In this document: piece after piece, positions 17,337 through 26,822 of the stretch | How the letters are laid out: each line of letters starts with the position of its first letter | Numbering within the stretch: position 1 is the stretch's first letter | Program-made: the position numbers and the translations under genes | Notes under the pieces: model-generated | Seen by the model: the letters and a program-made list of their open reading frames with translations, nothing else | Told to the model about the DNA's origin: nothing | The model's database searches: none | From: SHZI01 sp040080965 | GTDB taxonomy: Bacteria > Pseudomonadota > Gammaproteobacteria > Steroidobacterales > GCA-2729495 | DNA: 64,000 bases | Direction: 5' to 3' | NCBI GenBank assembly: GCA_040080965.1 | Contig: JBEBHH010000012.1 | Span: 20,392 to 84,391 of the forward strand

Positions 17337-18692
17337 TTACCAGATCGGGGCGTGGCCCGTCCAGACGATCTGCAGCCCTGCGTCGCCGGGAGCCGCGGCG
17401 GCCCAGTCAGCGACCCAAAGATCGCCCACGGCTGCCAGGCGCCCACGGGCGAAGACCAGCGGCACGTGGGCCCGCATCCAGGGAACGACGCCCCGGGACT
17501 GGAAGAGGTACTTGAGCGTCCGGTGATGGCGGTCGGATCCGGGGCGAACCCGCTCCCCGCCCGTGCGAAACACCACTTCAAGGCCGTCGGCGACGGGGAG
17601 CGGGGACAGGCCGGCGGAACCCGTGCCGTGCCGGAGTTCGAGTTCTCCACGAATGCCACCGAGCTCGAGCCGTTGCCCCGGGCTCCACGGCGTCGGCTGA
17701 GCCACGGAACCGGCGACGGGAACGGCCACATCAAGCAGGTGCAGGTGCTCCCGGAAGCGGCGGATCTCGTGCCCGCCCCAGGCGAGGACAGGCTGGCGGC
17801 CGGGCGCCGCGTCGACCAGTTGCGCCAGGCCCTCGCGCAGCCGGCGCTCGGGCGGCGTCGACCAGTTGCGCTCCCGGACGACCATGCGGATGAGATTGCG
17901 CTGCCGCGCCGGGCTCCGCCGGTTGAGGGCCGCCAGCGACAGCCGGTTGGCCGAGACGACTTCCTGCGCGTCCATCCGGGCCAGTTCGTCGAGCAGTCCG
18001 GCTGCCTCGGCGGCCAGACTGGCGGCGCGTCCGACGGCACCCGCTGCCGCGGGAAAACGCTCCCGCAGGACCGGGGCGACCTCGTGCCGGATGAAGCCCC
18101 GGTCGTAGCCCGCGTCGGCATTCATCGGGTCAGTCAGCCAGCCCAGGCCCTCGGGCACCAGGAATTCCGCCGCGTAAGCGGCCAGGGAATCCCCGCCGAC
18201 GTCGAGGAGCGGGCGGCACAGGCACCCGGCCCCGAACGGTGCGCCGCGCGGAATCCCGGCAAGGCCGCTCGGGCCTGACCCTCGGAACAGGTGCAGCAGC
18301 ACGGTTTCGAGCTGGTCGTCGGCGTGGTGGGCCGTCAGGAGCCACTCGCCTGGCTCGAGGTCCTCCCGGAGGGCGCCGTACCGCGCCTCCCTGGCCGCCG
18401 CCTCCAGGCCCTTCCCCCGGTCATTCCGGACAGTGACGGACAATGCCTGGCAGGGAACGGCCAGCGCGCCAGCCGCGGCGACACAATGGCTGGCCCAGTC
18501 ACCGGCGGCGGGCTGGAGGCCATGATTGACGTGCACGGCGCGGAGCAGAAAGCGTCGCTCGTCGCGCAGCCGCGCCAGCGCATGGAGCAGCACCGTGGAA
18601 TCGCGGCCACCGCTGAAGGCGACGCAGAGCGCGGCGTCCCCGGGCAGGTGCTGCAGGATCGCTTGCCGGACGGCATCGGATTCGGGACGCAT
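17337..18692 (-). CDS. tilS: tRNA(Ile)-lysidine synthetase
   Basis: TilS adds lysine to C34 of the CAU-anticodon tRNA-Ile, switching its decoding to AUA. The PP-loop ATP pyrophosphatase motif is SGGRDS (27-32), followed by HVNHGL and later LLTAHHADDQLETVLLHLFRGSG, the lysidine synthetase signature. Length 451 residues includes the C-terminal substrate-binding domains. It follows accA by 18 bp and precedes pyrG, the conserved accA-tilS-pyrG order. Confidence 0.96.
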   Translation of the reverse strand: MRPESDAVRQAILQHLPGDAALCVAFSGGRDSTVLLHALARLRDERRFLLRAVHVNHGLQPAAGDWASHCVAAAGALAVPCQALSVTVRNDRGKGLEAAAREARYGALREDLEPGEWLLTAHHADDQLETVLLHLFRGSGPSGLAGIPRGAPFGAGCLCRPLLDVGGDSLAAYAAEFLVPEGLGWLTDPMNADAGYDRGFIRHEVAPVLRERFPAAAGAVGRAASLAAEAAGLLDELARMDAQEVVSANRLSLAALNRRSPARQRNLIRMVVRERNWSTPPERRLREGLAQLVDAAPGRQPVLAWGGHEIRRFREHLHLLDVAVPVAGSVAQPTPWSPGQRLELGGIRGELELRHGTGSAGLSPLPVADGLEVVFRTGGERVRPGSDRHHRTLKYLFQSRGVVPWMRAHVPLVFARGRLAAVGDLWVADWAAAAPGDAGLQIVWTGHAPIW

Positions 18693-18710
18693 GGCCGCGC
18701 GCCCCTGCGC

Positions 18711-19670
18711 TCAACTCTCCCGGAAACTGCCGTAGGACCGCAGGCGGGTCGCCCGCCTGCGCAACAGCTCGTTGATATCGAGGGCTTCCAGATCACGGAG
18801 GTGGCTGATCAGGGCAAAGCGGACGGCATCTGCCATTCCGGCCGGGTCGCGGTGTGCGCCACCCAGGGGCTCGCGGATGACTTCGTCGATCAGACCGAGC
18901 TCACGAAGCCGTGGTGCGGTGATGCCCATTGCCTCAGCAGCGGTTTCAGCCTTGTCAGCGCTCTTCCAGAGGATGCTGGCGCAACCTTCCGGGGAAATGA
19001 CGCTGTATACGCTGTACTCGAGCATGATCACTCGGTCGCCCACGCCAATGGCGAGCGCGCCGCCAGAGCCGCCCTCGCCGATCACGATGCTGACGATGGG
19101 CGTCTTGAGCCGGGCCATCTCGAACAGGTTCCGGGCAATAGCCTCGCTCTGGCCCCGCTCCTCGGCCCCGATCCCCGGGTAGGCGCCGGGCGTGTCAATG
19201 AAGGTCACGACCGGCAGGCGGAACTTCTCCGCCATCTTCAGCAGGCGCAGGGCCTTGCGATAGCCCTCGGGCTTTGGCATCCCGTAGTTGCGGCGGACGC
19301 GCTCCTTGGTGTCCCGGCCCTTCTGCTGGCCGATGAACACCACGGGCCTTCCATCGAGCCGGCCCAGGCCGCCCACCATCGCCGGGTCGTCGGCAAACAT
19401 GCGGTCGCCGTGCAGTTCCTGGAAATCCGGGCTGAGCACCGCGAGGTAGTCCAGCGTGTAGGGCCGCAGGGGATGCCGCGCAAGCTGGGCGACCTGCCAG
19501 GCGGTGAGGCTGGAGAAGATGCTGCGCGTCAGGGCCTCGCTCTTCGACTTGAGGCGGGCGATCTCGTCGCTGATGTTGATCTCCGAGTCGTCACCAACGA
19601 AGCGCAGCTCGTCGATCTTCGCCTCGAGCTCGGCAATGGGCTGTTCGAAGTCCAGGAATTTCAGGTCCAT
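18711..19670 (-). CDS. accA: Acetyl-CoA carboxylase carboxyltransferase subunit alpha
   Basis: AccA with AccD transfers the carboxyl group from biotin-carboxyl carrier protein to acetyl-CoA, making malonyl-CoA for fatty acid synthesis. The 319-residue protein starts MDLKFLDFEQPIAELEAKID, and contains GDRMFADDPAMVGGL, VVTFIDTPGAYPGIGAEERG, and the oxyanion-hole glycines in IGEGGSGGALAIGVGD. It lies 12 bp after dnaE, the conserved order. Confidence 0.98.
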   Translation of the reverse strand: MDLKFLDFEQPIAELEAKIDELRFVGDDSEINISDEIARLKSKSEALTRSIFSSLTAWQVAQLARHPLRPYTLDYLAVLSPDFQELHGDRMFADDPAMVGGLGRLDGRPVVFIGQQKGRDTKERVRRNYGMPKPEGYRKALRLLKMAEKFRLPVVTFIDTPGAYPGIGAEERGQSEAIARNLFEMARLKTPIVSIVIGEGGSGGALAIGVGDRVIMLEYSVYSVISPEGCASILWKSADKAETAAEAMGITAPRLRELGLIDEVIREPLGGAHRDPAGMADAVRFALISHLRDLEALDINELLRRRATRLRSYGSFRES

Positions 19671-19682
19671 GGTGAAACCTTA

Positions 19683-22600
19683 CTACTGGCGAGGACCTTC
19701 GTAAACGAAGCGGAATCCGTCCAGGCCCACCAGCTCTGACAGCCTTTCCCGCAATTCGCGCGTGGGGCGTACGCACCAGTCGCTCCCCAGCGCGACGCGA
19801 GCCTGGGTCCCGCCGGTGCTGTAGTAGAGGGAGACGCTGCATTTTCCGGGGCGATGTCGCTCCATCACACTTTTCAGCAGCTGTGGGCTGAGGGAACGGT
19901 CCACGTCGGCCCGCCAGCGAAGCAGGAGTCCGGTGGCGCGCGACTCCACGATCCGGTCCAGATCGAGCACGTCCTTGGCATTGAGCCGCCAGCCGTCCAG
20001 GTACTCCTCGAAGCGCAGGGTGCCGCTGATCGCGACGAGCGAATGCACGCCGAGGAGGTGGCGAAAACGGTCGTAGCCTTCCTGGAAGAACCCGACTTCC
20101 AGCGCTCCCGTGCCATCGTCCAGTTCGATCGAGGTGCGGGTGCCGCGCTTGCGGATCGACGCGACGAGGCCGGCAATCACCACCTCGCGCGCCGGACCCC
20201 GGAACTCGCCGGGCACCGGCGGCCGCTCCGCGATCAGTGCCTCGATGCTGGACGTACTGATGAACGGCTGGTCGGTCCGGTACTGATCGAACGGGTGGCC
20301 GCTCAGGTAGAGACCGAGGCTCTCGCGCTCGGCCTGGAGCTTCCTGCCCCATCCCCAGTCCGGCACTTCGGGAACCGCGTCCTGGCCGGCAGACGGGGCT
20401 GCCGGCGCACCGAACATGTCCTCCTGGCCCACGCTGGCGGCCGCTGCAGCCTGCTCGGCACCGTCCATCGCGCCAGGCAGAACTGCCATCAGGCTGGGCC
20501 GGTTCGGCCCGAAGGCGTCGAAGGCTCCGGCCTTTATCAGCGCCTCGACGGGCCGGCGGCCGAGCTTCTGGCCGCCGGCCCTGACGCAGAACTCCTGGAC
20601 GCTCCGGAAGGGACCGCCCTCCTCGCGGACCGCCACGATGTGCTCGGCGGCGCCGCGGCCCACTCCCTTGATGGCGCCCAGTCCGTAGCGAATGCCCTTC
20701 TCTCCCTCGACCTGGAACGGATACGCCGATGCGTTGACATCGGGTGGCAGGACCGCGAGATCGAGAGCGAGGCACTCGCGGCGCTGGACGACGAGCGCGT
20801 CCGTGTCGCCCATTTCAGTGGTCATCACCGCGGCCATGAAGGCGGCGGGGTGGTTCGCCTTGAGCCAGGCGGTCTGGTACGTGAGCACCGCGTAGGCAGC
20901 AGAATGGGACTTGTTGAAGCCGTAGCCGGCGAATTTTTCCATCAGGTCGAAGATGTAGGTCGCCCGGGACCGCTCCGTGCCACGTGCCGCCGCACGGTCG
21001 GTGAAGATCGACCGCTGCTTGGCCATCTCCTCGGCCTTCTTCTTGCCCATCGCCCTGCGCAGCAGGTCGGCCTCGCCCAGCGAGTAGCCGGCCAGCCGCT
21101 GGGCGATCTGCATGACCTGCTCCTGGTAGAGGATCACGCCGTAGGTGCTGCGGAGGACGGGCTCCAGGTCGGGGTGGAGATAGTCGATCGGCTGGTCGCG
21201 CCCACCGTGCTTGCGGTTGATGAAGTCGTCCACCATGCCGGACTGGAGCGGGCCGGGACGGTAAAGCGCCACCAGCGCCACGAGGTCGTCGAAACTGTCG
21301 GGCTGGAGCCGCCGCACGAGGTCGCGCATGCCGCGGGATTCGAGCTGGAAGACGGCCGTCGTCTTGCAGGCTCGGAGAAGGCGGAACGTGACCTGGTCGT
21401 CCATCTGCAGCGCGGGCACCTCGATGGGCGGATCACCGGCAGCGGCCCTGGCCGCGTTGATGGCCCTTGTCGCCCGGTCGATGATCGTCAGGGTGCGCAG
21501 GCCGAGGAAGTCGAACTTCACGAGGCCGGCAGCCTCCACGTCATCCTTGTCGAACTGCGTGACCGTGAATTTCTCGCCTTCCACCTGGTACAGGGGCGTG
21601 AACTCGGTGATGTCTCGCGGTGCGATCACGATGCCGCCCGCGTGACGGCCCGCATTGCGCACGAGGCCTTCCAGCCGCCTGCCGAGATCGATGACGTTAC
21701 GGACGTCCTCGTCCTGGCTGTAGAGCTCCTTCAGCTCCGCCTCCTGGGACAGGGCGATTTCCAGCGTGATCTCGGCGCCGGGGTCGTTGGGCACCAGCTT
21801 GGCGATGCGGTCCACGAGGCCGTAGGGCTGGCCCAGCACCCGGCCGACGTCGCGCACGACGGCGCGCGCCGCCATGGTGCCGTAGGTGATGATCTGCGAG
21901 ACGCGGTCACGGCCGTAACGCTCGCTGACGTAGTCGATCACGCGATCGCGGCCCTCCATGCAGAAGTCGATGTCGAAGTCGGGCATGGACACGCGCTCGG
22001 GATTCAGGAAGCGTTCGAACAGCAGGTCGTGGTGGATCGGGTCCAGGTCCGTGATGCCGAGAGCCCAGGCAACCAGGGAACCGGCGCCGGAGCCTCGCCC
22101 CGGGCCCACCGGGATCTCGTGGTCCCGCGCCCAGCGGATGAAATCCGCCACGATGAGGAAGTAACCGGCGAAACCCATGCGGCAGATCACGTCGAGCTCC
22201 GTCGCGAGGCGTTCCGCATAGGCAGCCGCCGGCGCCGCCATCGGGAAGCGGCCCGCCAGGCCCTCTGACGACTGGCTCCTCAGGTAGTCATCCGGGGTGG
22301 TTCCCGCCGGCACGCCGTAATCGGGCAGGTGCGTCTCCCCGAGACTGAGCGCCAGGTGGCAGCGGCGGGCGATCTCGACCGTGTTCTCCAGGGCCTCGGG
22401 CAGGTCGGCAAAGAGCTCGGCCATTTCCGCCGGGGAGCGGAGGTATTGCTGTTCGCTGTAAAGCCGTGGCCGGCCGGGATCGGCGAGCACATGGCCGGTC
22501 TGGATGCACACGCGGGCCTCGTGGGCCTCAAACTCCAGCGGGGTAAGGAACCGCACGTCGTTGGTCGCCACCAGGGGCAGGCCCATCTCGTCCGCGAACC

Positions 22601-23174
22601 GGACGGCGGCATGCAGGTAGTCGTCGTCCTGGGGCCGTCCCGTCCGCTGGACCTCCACATAGAAATCGCCGCGGAACCAGGCGCGAAACTCCGCGGCCGT
22701 GCGCTCCGCAAGTGGCCGCGCGCCGGCAAGAAGGGTCCGGCCGAGCACGCCGTCGCGGCCGCCGGACAACGCGATGAGGCCATCGGCGGTCGACTCGTCG
22801 AGCCAGCCGGCGCGCAAGAGCGGCAGGCCACCCTGCTGCCCTTCAAGCCACGCGCGGGTCAGCAGGCGGCAGAGGTTGCGGTAGCCGGCCAGATTCCGGC
22901 AGAGGAGCACTAGCCGGGCCGGCTCCTGCCGGTCGGCCTGCGCCTTGTCGCCACCCCCGGCAACCCAGATTTCGGCGCCGACGATCGGCTGGACGCCGGC
23001 GGCAAGCGCGGCGCGGTAGAACTTGACCAAGCCAAACAGGTTGCCCTGGTCGGTGATCGCCACCGCAGGCATGCCAGCCGCCGCGGCCGCCGCCACCAAA
23101 TCGGGGACGCGGACAACGCTGTCGATCAGCGAGTACTCGGTGTGGACGTGCAGGTGAACGAAGCCCGGCGTCAT
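19683..23174 (-). CDS. dnaE: DNA polymerase III subunit alpha
   Basis: This is the catalytic subunit of the replicative polymerase. The 1163-residue protein starts with a PHP domain (FVHLHVHTEYSLIDSVVRV), continues into the C-family polymerase palm with the catalytic aspartates in MPDFDIDFCMEGRDRVI near residue 400, and has a fingers region (EMAKQRSIF, GYGFNKSHSAAYA), a helix-hairpin-helix (YGLGAIKGVGRGAAEHIV) and a C-terminal OB domain. Its start overlaps the rnhB stop by 4 bp. Length is normal for proteobacterial DnaE1. Confidence 0.98.
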   Translation of the reverse strand: MTPGFVHLHVHTEYSLIDSVVRVPDLVAAAAAAGMPAVAITDQGNLFGLVKFYRAALAAGVQPIVGAEIWVAGGGDKAQADRQEPARLVLLCRNLAGYRNLCRLLTRAWLEGQQGGLPLLRAGWLDESTADGLIALSGGRDGVLGRTLLAGARPLAERTAAEFRAWFRGDFYVEVQRTGRPQDDDYLHAAVRFADEMGLPLVATNDVRFLTPLEFEAHEARVCIQTGHVLADPGRPRLYSEQQYLRSPAEMAELFADLPEALENTVEIARRCHLALSLGETHLPDYGVPAGTTPDDYLRSQSSEGLAGRFPMAAPAAAYAERLATELDVICRMGFAGYFLIVADFIRWARDHEIPVGPGRGSGAGSLVAWALGITDLDPIHHDLLFERFLNPERVSMPDFDIDFCMEGRDRVIDYVSERYGRDRVSQIITYGTMAARAVVRDVGRVLGQPYGLVDRIAKLVPNDPGAEITLEIALSQEAELKELYSQDEDVRNVIDLGRRLEGLVRNAGRHAGGIVIAPRDITEFTPLYQVEGEKFTVTQFDKDDVEAAGLVKFDFLGLRTLTIIDRATRAINAARAAAGDPPIEVPALQMDDQVTFRLLRACKTTAVFQLESRGMRDLVRRLQPDSFDDLVALVALYRPGPLQSGMVDDFINRKHGGRDQPIDYLHPDLEPVLRSTYGVILYQEQVMQIAQRLAGYSLGEADLLRRAMGKKKAEEMAKQRSIFTDRAAARGTERSRATYIFDLMEKFAGYGFNKSHSAAYAVLTYQTAWLKANHPAAFMAAVMTTEMGDTDALVVQRRECLALDLAVLPPDVNASAYPFQVEGEKGIRYGLGAIKGVGRGAAEHIVAVREEGGPFRSVQEFCVRAGGQKLGRRPVEALIKAGAFDAFGPNRPSLMAVLPGAMDGAEQAAAAASVGQEDMFGAPAAPSAGQDAVPEVPDWGWGRKLQAERESLGLYLSGHPFDQYRTDQPFISTSSIEALIAERPPVPGEFRGPAREVVIAGLVASIRKRGTRTSIELDDGTGALEVGFFQEGYDRFRHLLGVHSLVAISGTLRFEEYLDGWRLNAKDVLDLDRIVESRATGLLLRWRADVDRSLSPQLLKSVMERHRPGKCSVSLYYSTGGTQARVALGSDWCVRPTRELRERLSELVGLDGFRFVYEGPRQ

Positions 23175-23785
23175 GGGGCGCTGCTCCCCGCCGGCGCTGC
23201 CGCCCGCAGCGCAGCCCGCACCGGCGCGAAGCTGCGCCGGTGCTCCGGGCAGGGACCCAGGGCGACCAGTGCCGCCCGGTGTCCGGCCGTGGGATAGCCC
23301 TTGTGCTGCCCGAAGCCGTAGCCGGGATAGATGAAGTGCAGGTTTTCCATCAGGCCGTCCCGGTGGACCTTGGCGAGAATGGAAGCTGCCGCTATGGCCT
23401 GGCGCAGCCGATCGCCGTCGACCACGGCCTCCACGGCGCCGCCATACCCGGCCAGCGCCGGCGCCCGGTTGCCGTCAACCTCCACCCGGGATGGCATTGC
23501 GGAGAGCCCCGCGAAGGCCCGCTGCATGGCCAGCAGCGTCGCCTGCAGGATGTTCAGCTGGTCGATTTCCTCCCGGGACGCCTCACCGAGCGCCCACTCG
23601 CGGGCCTCGGCACGAATGCGCCGGGCCGCGGCGTCACGCTGGCTCGCCGTGAGCTGCTTGGAGTCCCGAACGCCGGCGATCGTCTGGCCGCAATGGAGAA
23701 CCACGACGGCAGCCACCACGGGGCCGGCCAGCGGGCCCCTGCCCGCTTCATCGATGCCCGCTACGGTTTCGCCAGCAAGAGTCAC
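23171..23785 (-). CDS. rnhB: Ribonuclease HII
   Basis: RNase HII removes misincorporated ribonucleotides and RNA from RNA-DNA hybrids. The 204-residue protein has the family motif VAGIDEAGRGPLAGPVVAA (catalytic Asp12, Glu13), VRDSKQLTASQRDAAARRI, SILAKVHRD (third acidic residue) and YPGYGFGQHKGYPTAGH. It is translationally coupled to dnaE by a 4-bp overlap and follows lpxB. Confidence 0.97.
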   Translation of the reverse strand: MTLAGETVAGIDEAGRGPLAGPVVAAVVVLHCGQTIAGVRDSKQLTASQRDAAARRIRAEAREWALGEASREEIDQLNILQATLLAMQRAFAGLSAMPSRVEVDGNRAPALAGYGGAVEAVVDGDRLRQAIAAASILAKVHRDGLMENLHFIYPGYGFGQHKGYPTAGHRAALVALGPCPEHRRSFAPVRAALRAAAPAGSSAP

Positions 23786-23817
23786 TACAGGGGGGCCAGA
23801 AATTGGGTGACGAAGGG

Positions 23818-24975
23818 TCAGCGATTATACGAACCCGGAAGCATGCCAAGCACAACTTCCGCCGCCCGCTCGCTCGCCGCGCGCCGGAGCAGGGTGCCCA
23901 GCCCGGCAAAGCGTTCCCGGAGGCGCGCCCGGTCGTCCGGCGAGTCCAGCCAGCGCAGCACCTCGGCCCCAAGGGCACCGGGATTGGCCGCAGACTGGAG
24001 CAGTTCCGGGACCAGGCGTTCGCCGGCCAGCAGATTGGGCAGCGCAAAGTGCTCCAGGCGGACCAGGCGCAGGGCCTTCAGCACGCCGTAGGTGAGCGGC
24101 GCAAGGCGGTAGGCCACAACCATGGGCCGGTTGATCAGCATGGCCTCCAGGGTCGCCGTGCCCGACGCCAGCAGGACCACGTCAGCAGCCGCCATGGCGG
24201 CGTGGGCCTGCCCGTCCAGGAGCCGCACGTCGGCGCCACCGGTCGCCGCCGGAGTCCAGAGCGCGGCGAAGCGGCGCCGCAGGGCCGGAGTGGCCAGGGG
24301 CACCACCGCCGTGAGGCCCGGCACCCGGGCGGCCAGCCAGGCGGCCGTTGCGGCGAACACGGGCCCAAGGCGCTGCAGCTCGCCGGCACGGCTCCCGGGA
24401 AGGATGGCCAGCACTGGACCAGTTGCCGGGAGGCCCAGCCCGGCGCGGGCGGCGGCGCGATCCGGGTCGGCGGGGAGCTCGTCGGCAAGCGGATGACCCA
24501 CGAACGTGGCGGCCACGCCCTGCCGCTGCAGGAAGTCGGCCTCGAACGGCAGCAGGCAGAGCACGTGGTCGCAGGCTTCGCGCAGCACCTTCACCCGCCC
24601 GGGGCGCCAGGCCCAGACTGACGGCGATACGTAGTGCACGGTGCGGAGCCCGGATGCCCTGACACGCCGCTCCACCCGCAGGTTGAAGTCGGGCGCGTCG
24701 ATGCCGATGTACAGGTCCGGCGGATCCGCCGCGAGCCGGTGCTCCAGCCCCCGCATGATGCGCTGCAGGCGAGGCAGGTGGCGGACCACCTCGGCGAGTC
24801 CCATGACCGCGAGTTCCTCGCTGGGCACCCAGGCTTCGCAGCCGGCTGCCTGCATCGCGGGACCGGCGATGCCGGCAAACTGCACGTCGGGGCGCCGGGC
24901 GCGCACGGCTGCGATGAGCCCGGCACCGAGCCTGTCACCCGAGATCTCGCCGGCCACGATGGCGATGCGCGGCAT
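23818..24975 (-). CDS. lpxB: Lipid-A-disaccharide synthase
   Basis: LpxB joins UDP-2,3-diacylglucosamine and lipid X to form the lipid A disaccharide at the inner membrane. The 385-residue GT19 glycosyltransferase starts IAIVAGEISGDRLGAGLI, contains YVSPSVWAWRPGRVKVLREACDHVLCLLPFE, FVGHPLAD, and LAILPGSRAGELQRLGP, all diagnostic. It follows lpxA by 8 bp. Confidence 0.97.
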   Translation of the reverse strand: MPRIAIVAGEISGDRLGAGLIAAVRARRPDVQFAGIAGPAMQAAGCEAWVPSEELAVMGLAEVVRHLPRLQRIMRGLEHRLAADPPDLYIGIDAPDFNLRVERRVRASGLRTVHYVSPSVWAWRPGRVKVLREACDHVLCLLPFEADFLQRQGVAATFVGHPLADELPADPDRAAARAGLGLPATGPVLAILPGSRAGELQRLGPVFAATAAWLAARVPGLTAVVPLATPALRRRFAALWTPAATGGADVRLLDGQAHAAMAAADVVLLASGTATLEAMLINRPMVVAYRLAPLTYGVLKALRLVRLEHFALPNLLAGERLVPELLQSAANPGALGAEVLRWLDSPDDRARLRERFAGLGTLLRRAASERAAEVVLGMLPGSYNR

Positions 24976-24983
24976 CGACGCCG

Positions 24984-25760
24984 TCAGCGAATCAAGCTGC
25001 GTTCTGACTTGTCGATGAAGTCGACGAAGATGCGCAGCTCCGGCTGCGTCTCCGCGAGGACGGCAAGGCGGTCGCGGGCCTCGGCGAGCTGGAGCTGCTC
25101 GCGATAGAGGATCCGGTACGCTTCCTTCAGGTTGCGTAGCTGCTCCGCCGTGAACCCCCGGCGCTTCAGCCCTTCGCTGTTGATGCCGTGCGGGGCGGTC
25201 GGCTGGCCCGCCACCATGACGTAGGGCGGGACGTCACGCGTGACGGCAGCGAAACCGCCGAGAAAACTGTGGGCGCCCAGACGGCAGAACTGGTGGACCG
25301 CTGAGAAACCGCTGCAGATGACGTGATCACCGACCTGGACGTGGCCGGCCAGGGTCGCGTTGTTGGAGAAGATCACATCGTTGCCAACGACGCAGTCGTG
25401 GGCGACGTGCACGTAGGCCATGATCCAGTTGTCGTCGCCGATGCGCGTGACGCCCTGGTCCTGGGCCGTGCCCCGGTTGATGGTGCAGAACTCGCGAAAG
25501 GTGTTCCGGTCCCCGATGACCAGCTGGGTGGGCTCGCCCCGGTACTTCTTGTCCTGGGGATCCTCACCGATCGACGCAAACTGGAAGATGCGGTTGTCGC
25601 GGCCGATCGTCGCGGGACCCTTGATGACCGCGTGGGCGCCGACCGTGGTTCCGCCGCCGAGGCGCACGCCGGGGCCGATCACCGCATAGGGCCCAATGGT
25701 GACCCCCGCGTCGAGTTCAGCGCCGGCAGACACGATCGCCGTCGGGTGGATGTCTGTCAC
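24984..25760 (-). CDS. lpxA: UDP-N-acetylglucosamine O-acyltransferase
   Basis: LpxA performs the first step of lipid A synthesis, O-acylating UDP-GlcNAc from acyl-ACP. The 258-residue protein is a left-handed beta helix built from hexapeptide repeats (IHPTAIVSAGAELDAGVTIG onward), with the catalytic histidine in the MAYVHVAHDCVVGN segment and the C-terminal helical domain (LKRRGFTAEQLRNLKEAYRI). It overlaps lpxD directly; fabZ, which normally sits between them, is absent. Confidence 0.97.
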   Translation of the reverse strand: MTDIHPTAIVSAGAELDAGVTIGPYAVIGPGVRLGGGTTVGAHAVIKGPATIGRDNRIFQFASIGEDPQDKKYRGEPTQLVIGDRNTFREFCTINRGTAQDQGVTRIGDDNWIMAYVHVAHDCVVGNDVIFSNNATLAGHVQVGDHVICSGFSAVHQFCRLGAHSFLGGFAAVTRDVPPYVMVAGQPTAPHGINSEGLKRRGFTAEQLRNLKEAYRILYREQLQLAEARDRLAVLAETQPELRIFVDFIDKSERSLIR

Positions 25761-26806
25761 TGGGGCGTTGATCCGGGCGTCATGAGGTCGGAGAGGCGCT
25801 TTTCCAGACTGCGCAGGCGCTTGGCGAACTCGTCCAGCTGGCCAAAACGGGCCATGTTCCGGCGCCAGCGCGACAGCTGGTCGGCCGGGGTGCCGCCACC
25901 GGCGTAGATGCCGGGCAGGCGGATGGAACCCGTGACACTGGTGCCGCCGCCGATGACCACGTCATCGGCCACCACGATGTGCCCGGCAAAGCCCGCCTGA
26001 CCGCCAATCGTGCACCGGGCACCAATCGTGGTGCTGCCGGAGATGCCTGTCTGGGCTGCTATCACGGTGTGCTCGCCTATCCGGACATTGTGCCCGACCT
26101 GGATCTGGTTATCGAGCTTGACCCCGTTGCAGATGACGGTGTCGTCGATCGCGCCACGGTCAATGGTCGTGTTGGCACCAATCTCGACGTCGTCACCGAC
26201 CTCAACTCCACCCAGCTGGGGAACCTTGACGTAACTGCCCTCCCGCTCCCGGGCAAAGCCAAAGCCGTCGGAGCCCACGACGGCGCCGGTATGCACGACA
26301 CAGCGCGCGCCGATACGCACATCGGAATAGACGGTGACACCCGGCATCAGCCGCGTGTCGGGGCCAATGGCAACCCGATCGCCGAGGACGGTGCGCGGGC
26401 CAAGGACCACCCGCTCGCCCAGGACGACACCCCTGCCCAGCACGACACCCGGGCCGATCTCGCAGGATGCCGGTATCGAAGCGCCCGGACCGAGCACGGC
26501 GGTTGGATGAATGCCGGGCTCGGGCGCCGGCGCCGGGTGCAGCTCCGCGGCGATACGCGCGAACACGACATAGGGATCGCGGGTGACGAGCGCGTCGACG
26601 GGACATCCGGCGGCGTCAGCCGGCGCCAGGATCACCGCGGCGGCACCAGTCCCGGCAAGCTGGCTGCGGTAGGCGGAATTGGCAAGAAAGGTCAGCGAGC
26701 GCCCATCGGCCCGGGCCAGCGTGGCAACACGGTCAACGACCTTGTCCGGGTCGCCACGGAGCTCGCAGCCATGACGCACCGCCAGCAGGCCGAGACTGAC
26801 GCCCAT
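25757..26806 (-). CDS. lpxD: UDP-3-O-(3-hydroxyacyl)glucosamine N-acyltransferase
   Basis: LpxD adds the N-linked hydroxyacyl chain in the third step of lipid A synthesis. The 349-residue protein has an N-terminal uridine-binding domain (about 1-95), then hexapeptide repeats forming a left-handed beta helix (IHPTAVLGPGASIPASCEIG onward) with the catalytic His in NQIQVGHNVRIGEHTVIAAQ, and a C-terminal alpha-helical tail. It overlaps lpxA by 4 bp and follows skp by 16 bp. Confidence 0.97.
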   Translation of the reverse strand: MGVSLGLLAVRHGCELRGDPDKVVDRVATLARADGRSLTFLANSAYRSQLAGTGAAAVILAPADAAGCPVDALVTRDPYVVFARIAAELHPAPAPEPGIHPTAVLGPGASIPASCEIGPGVVLGRGVVLGERVVLGPRTVLGDRVAIGPDTRLMPGVTVYSDVRIGARCVVHTGAVVGSDGFGFAREREGSYVKVPQLGGVEVGDDVEIGANTTIDRGAIDDTVICNGVKLDNQIQVGHNVRIGEHTVIAAQTGISGSTTIGARCTIGGQAGFAGHIVVADDVVIGGGTSVTGSIRLPGIYAGGGTPADQLSRWRRNMARFGQLDEFAKRLRSLEKRLSDLMTPGSTPQ

Positions 26807-26822
26807 GTCAGGCGCTCGGCAT

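Noticed and set aside
19854..22268. Long open frame on the plus strand opposite dnaE
   Set aside because: High-GC DNA leaves antisense frames open; its composition (many Gly, Arg, His, Val) is that of a shadow, and dnaE is unmistakable on the other strand. The same applies to other long antisense frames in the core.
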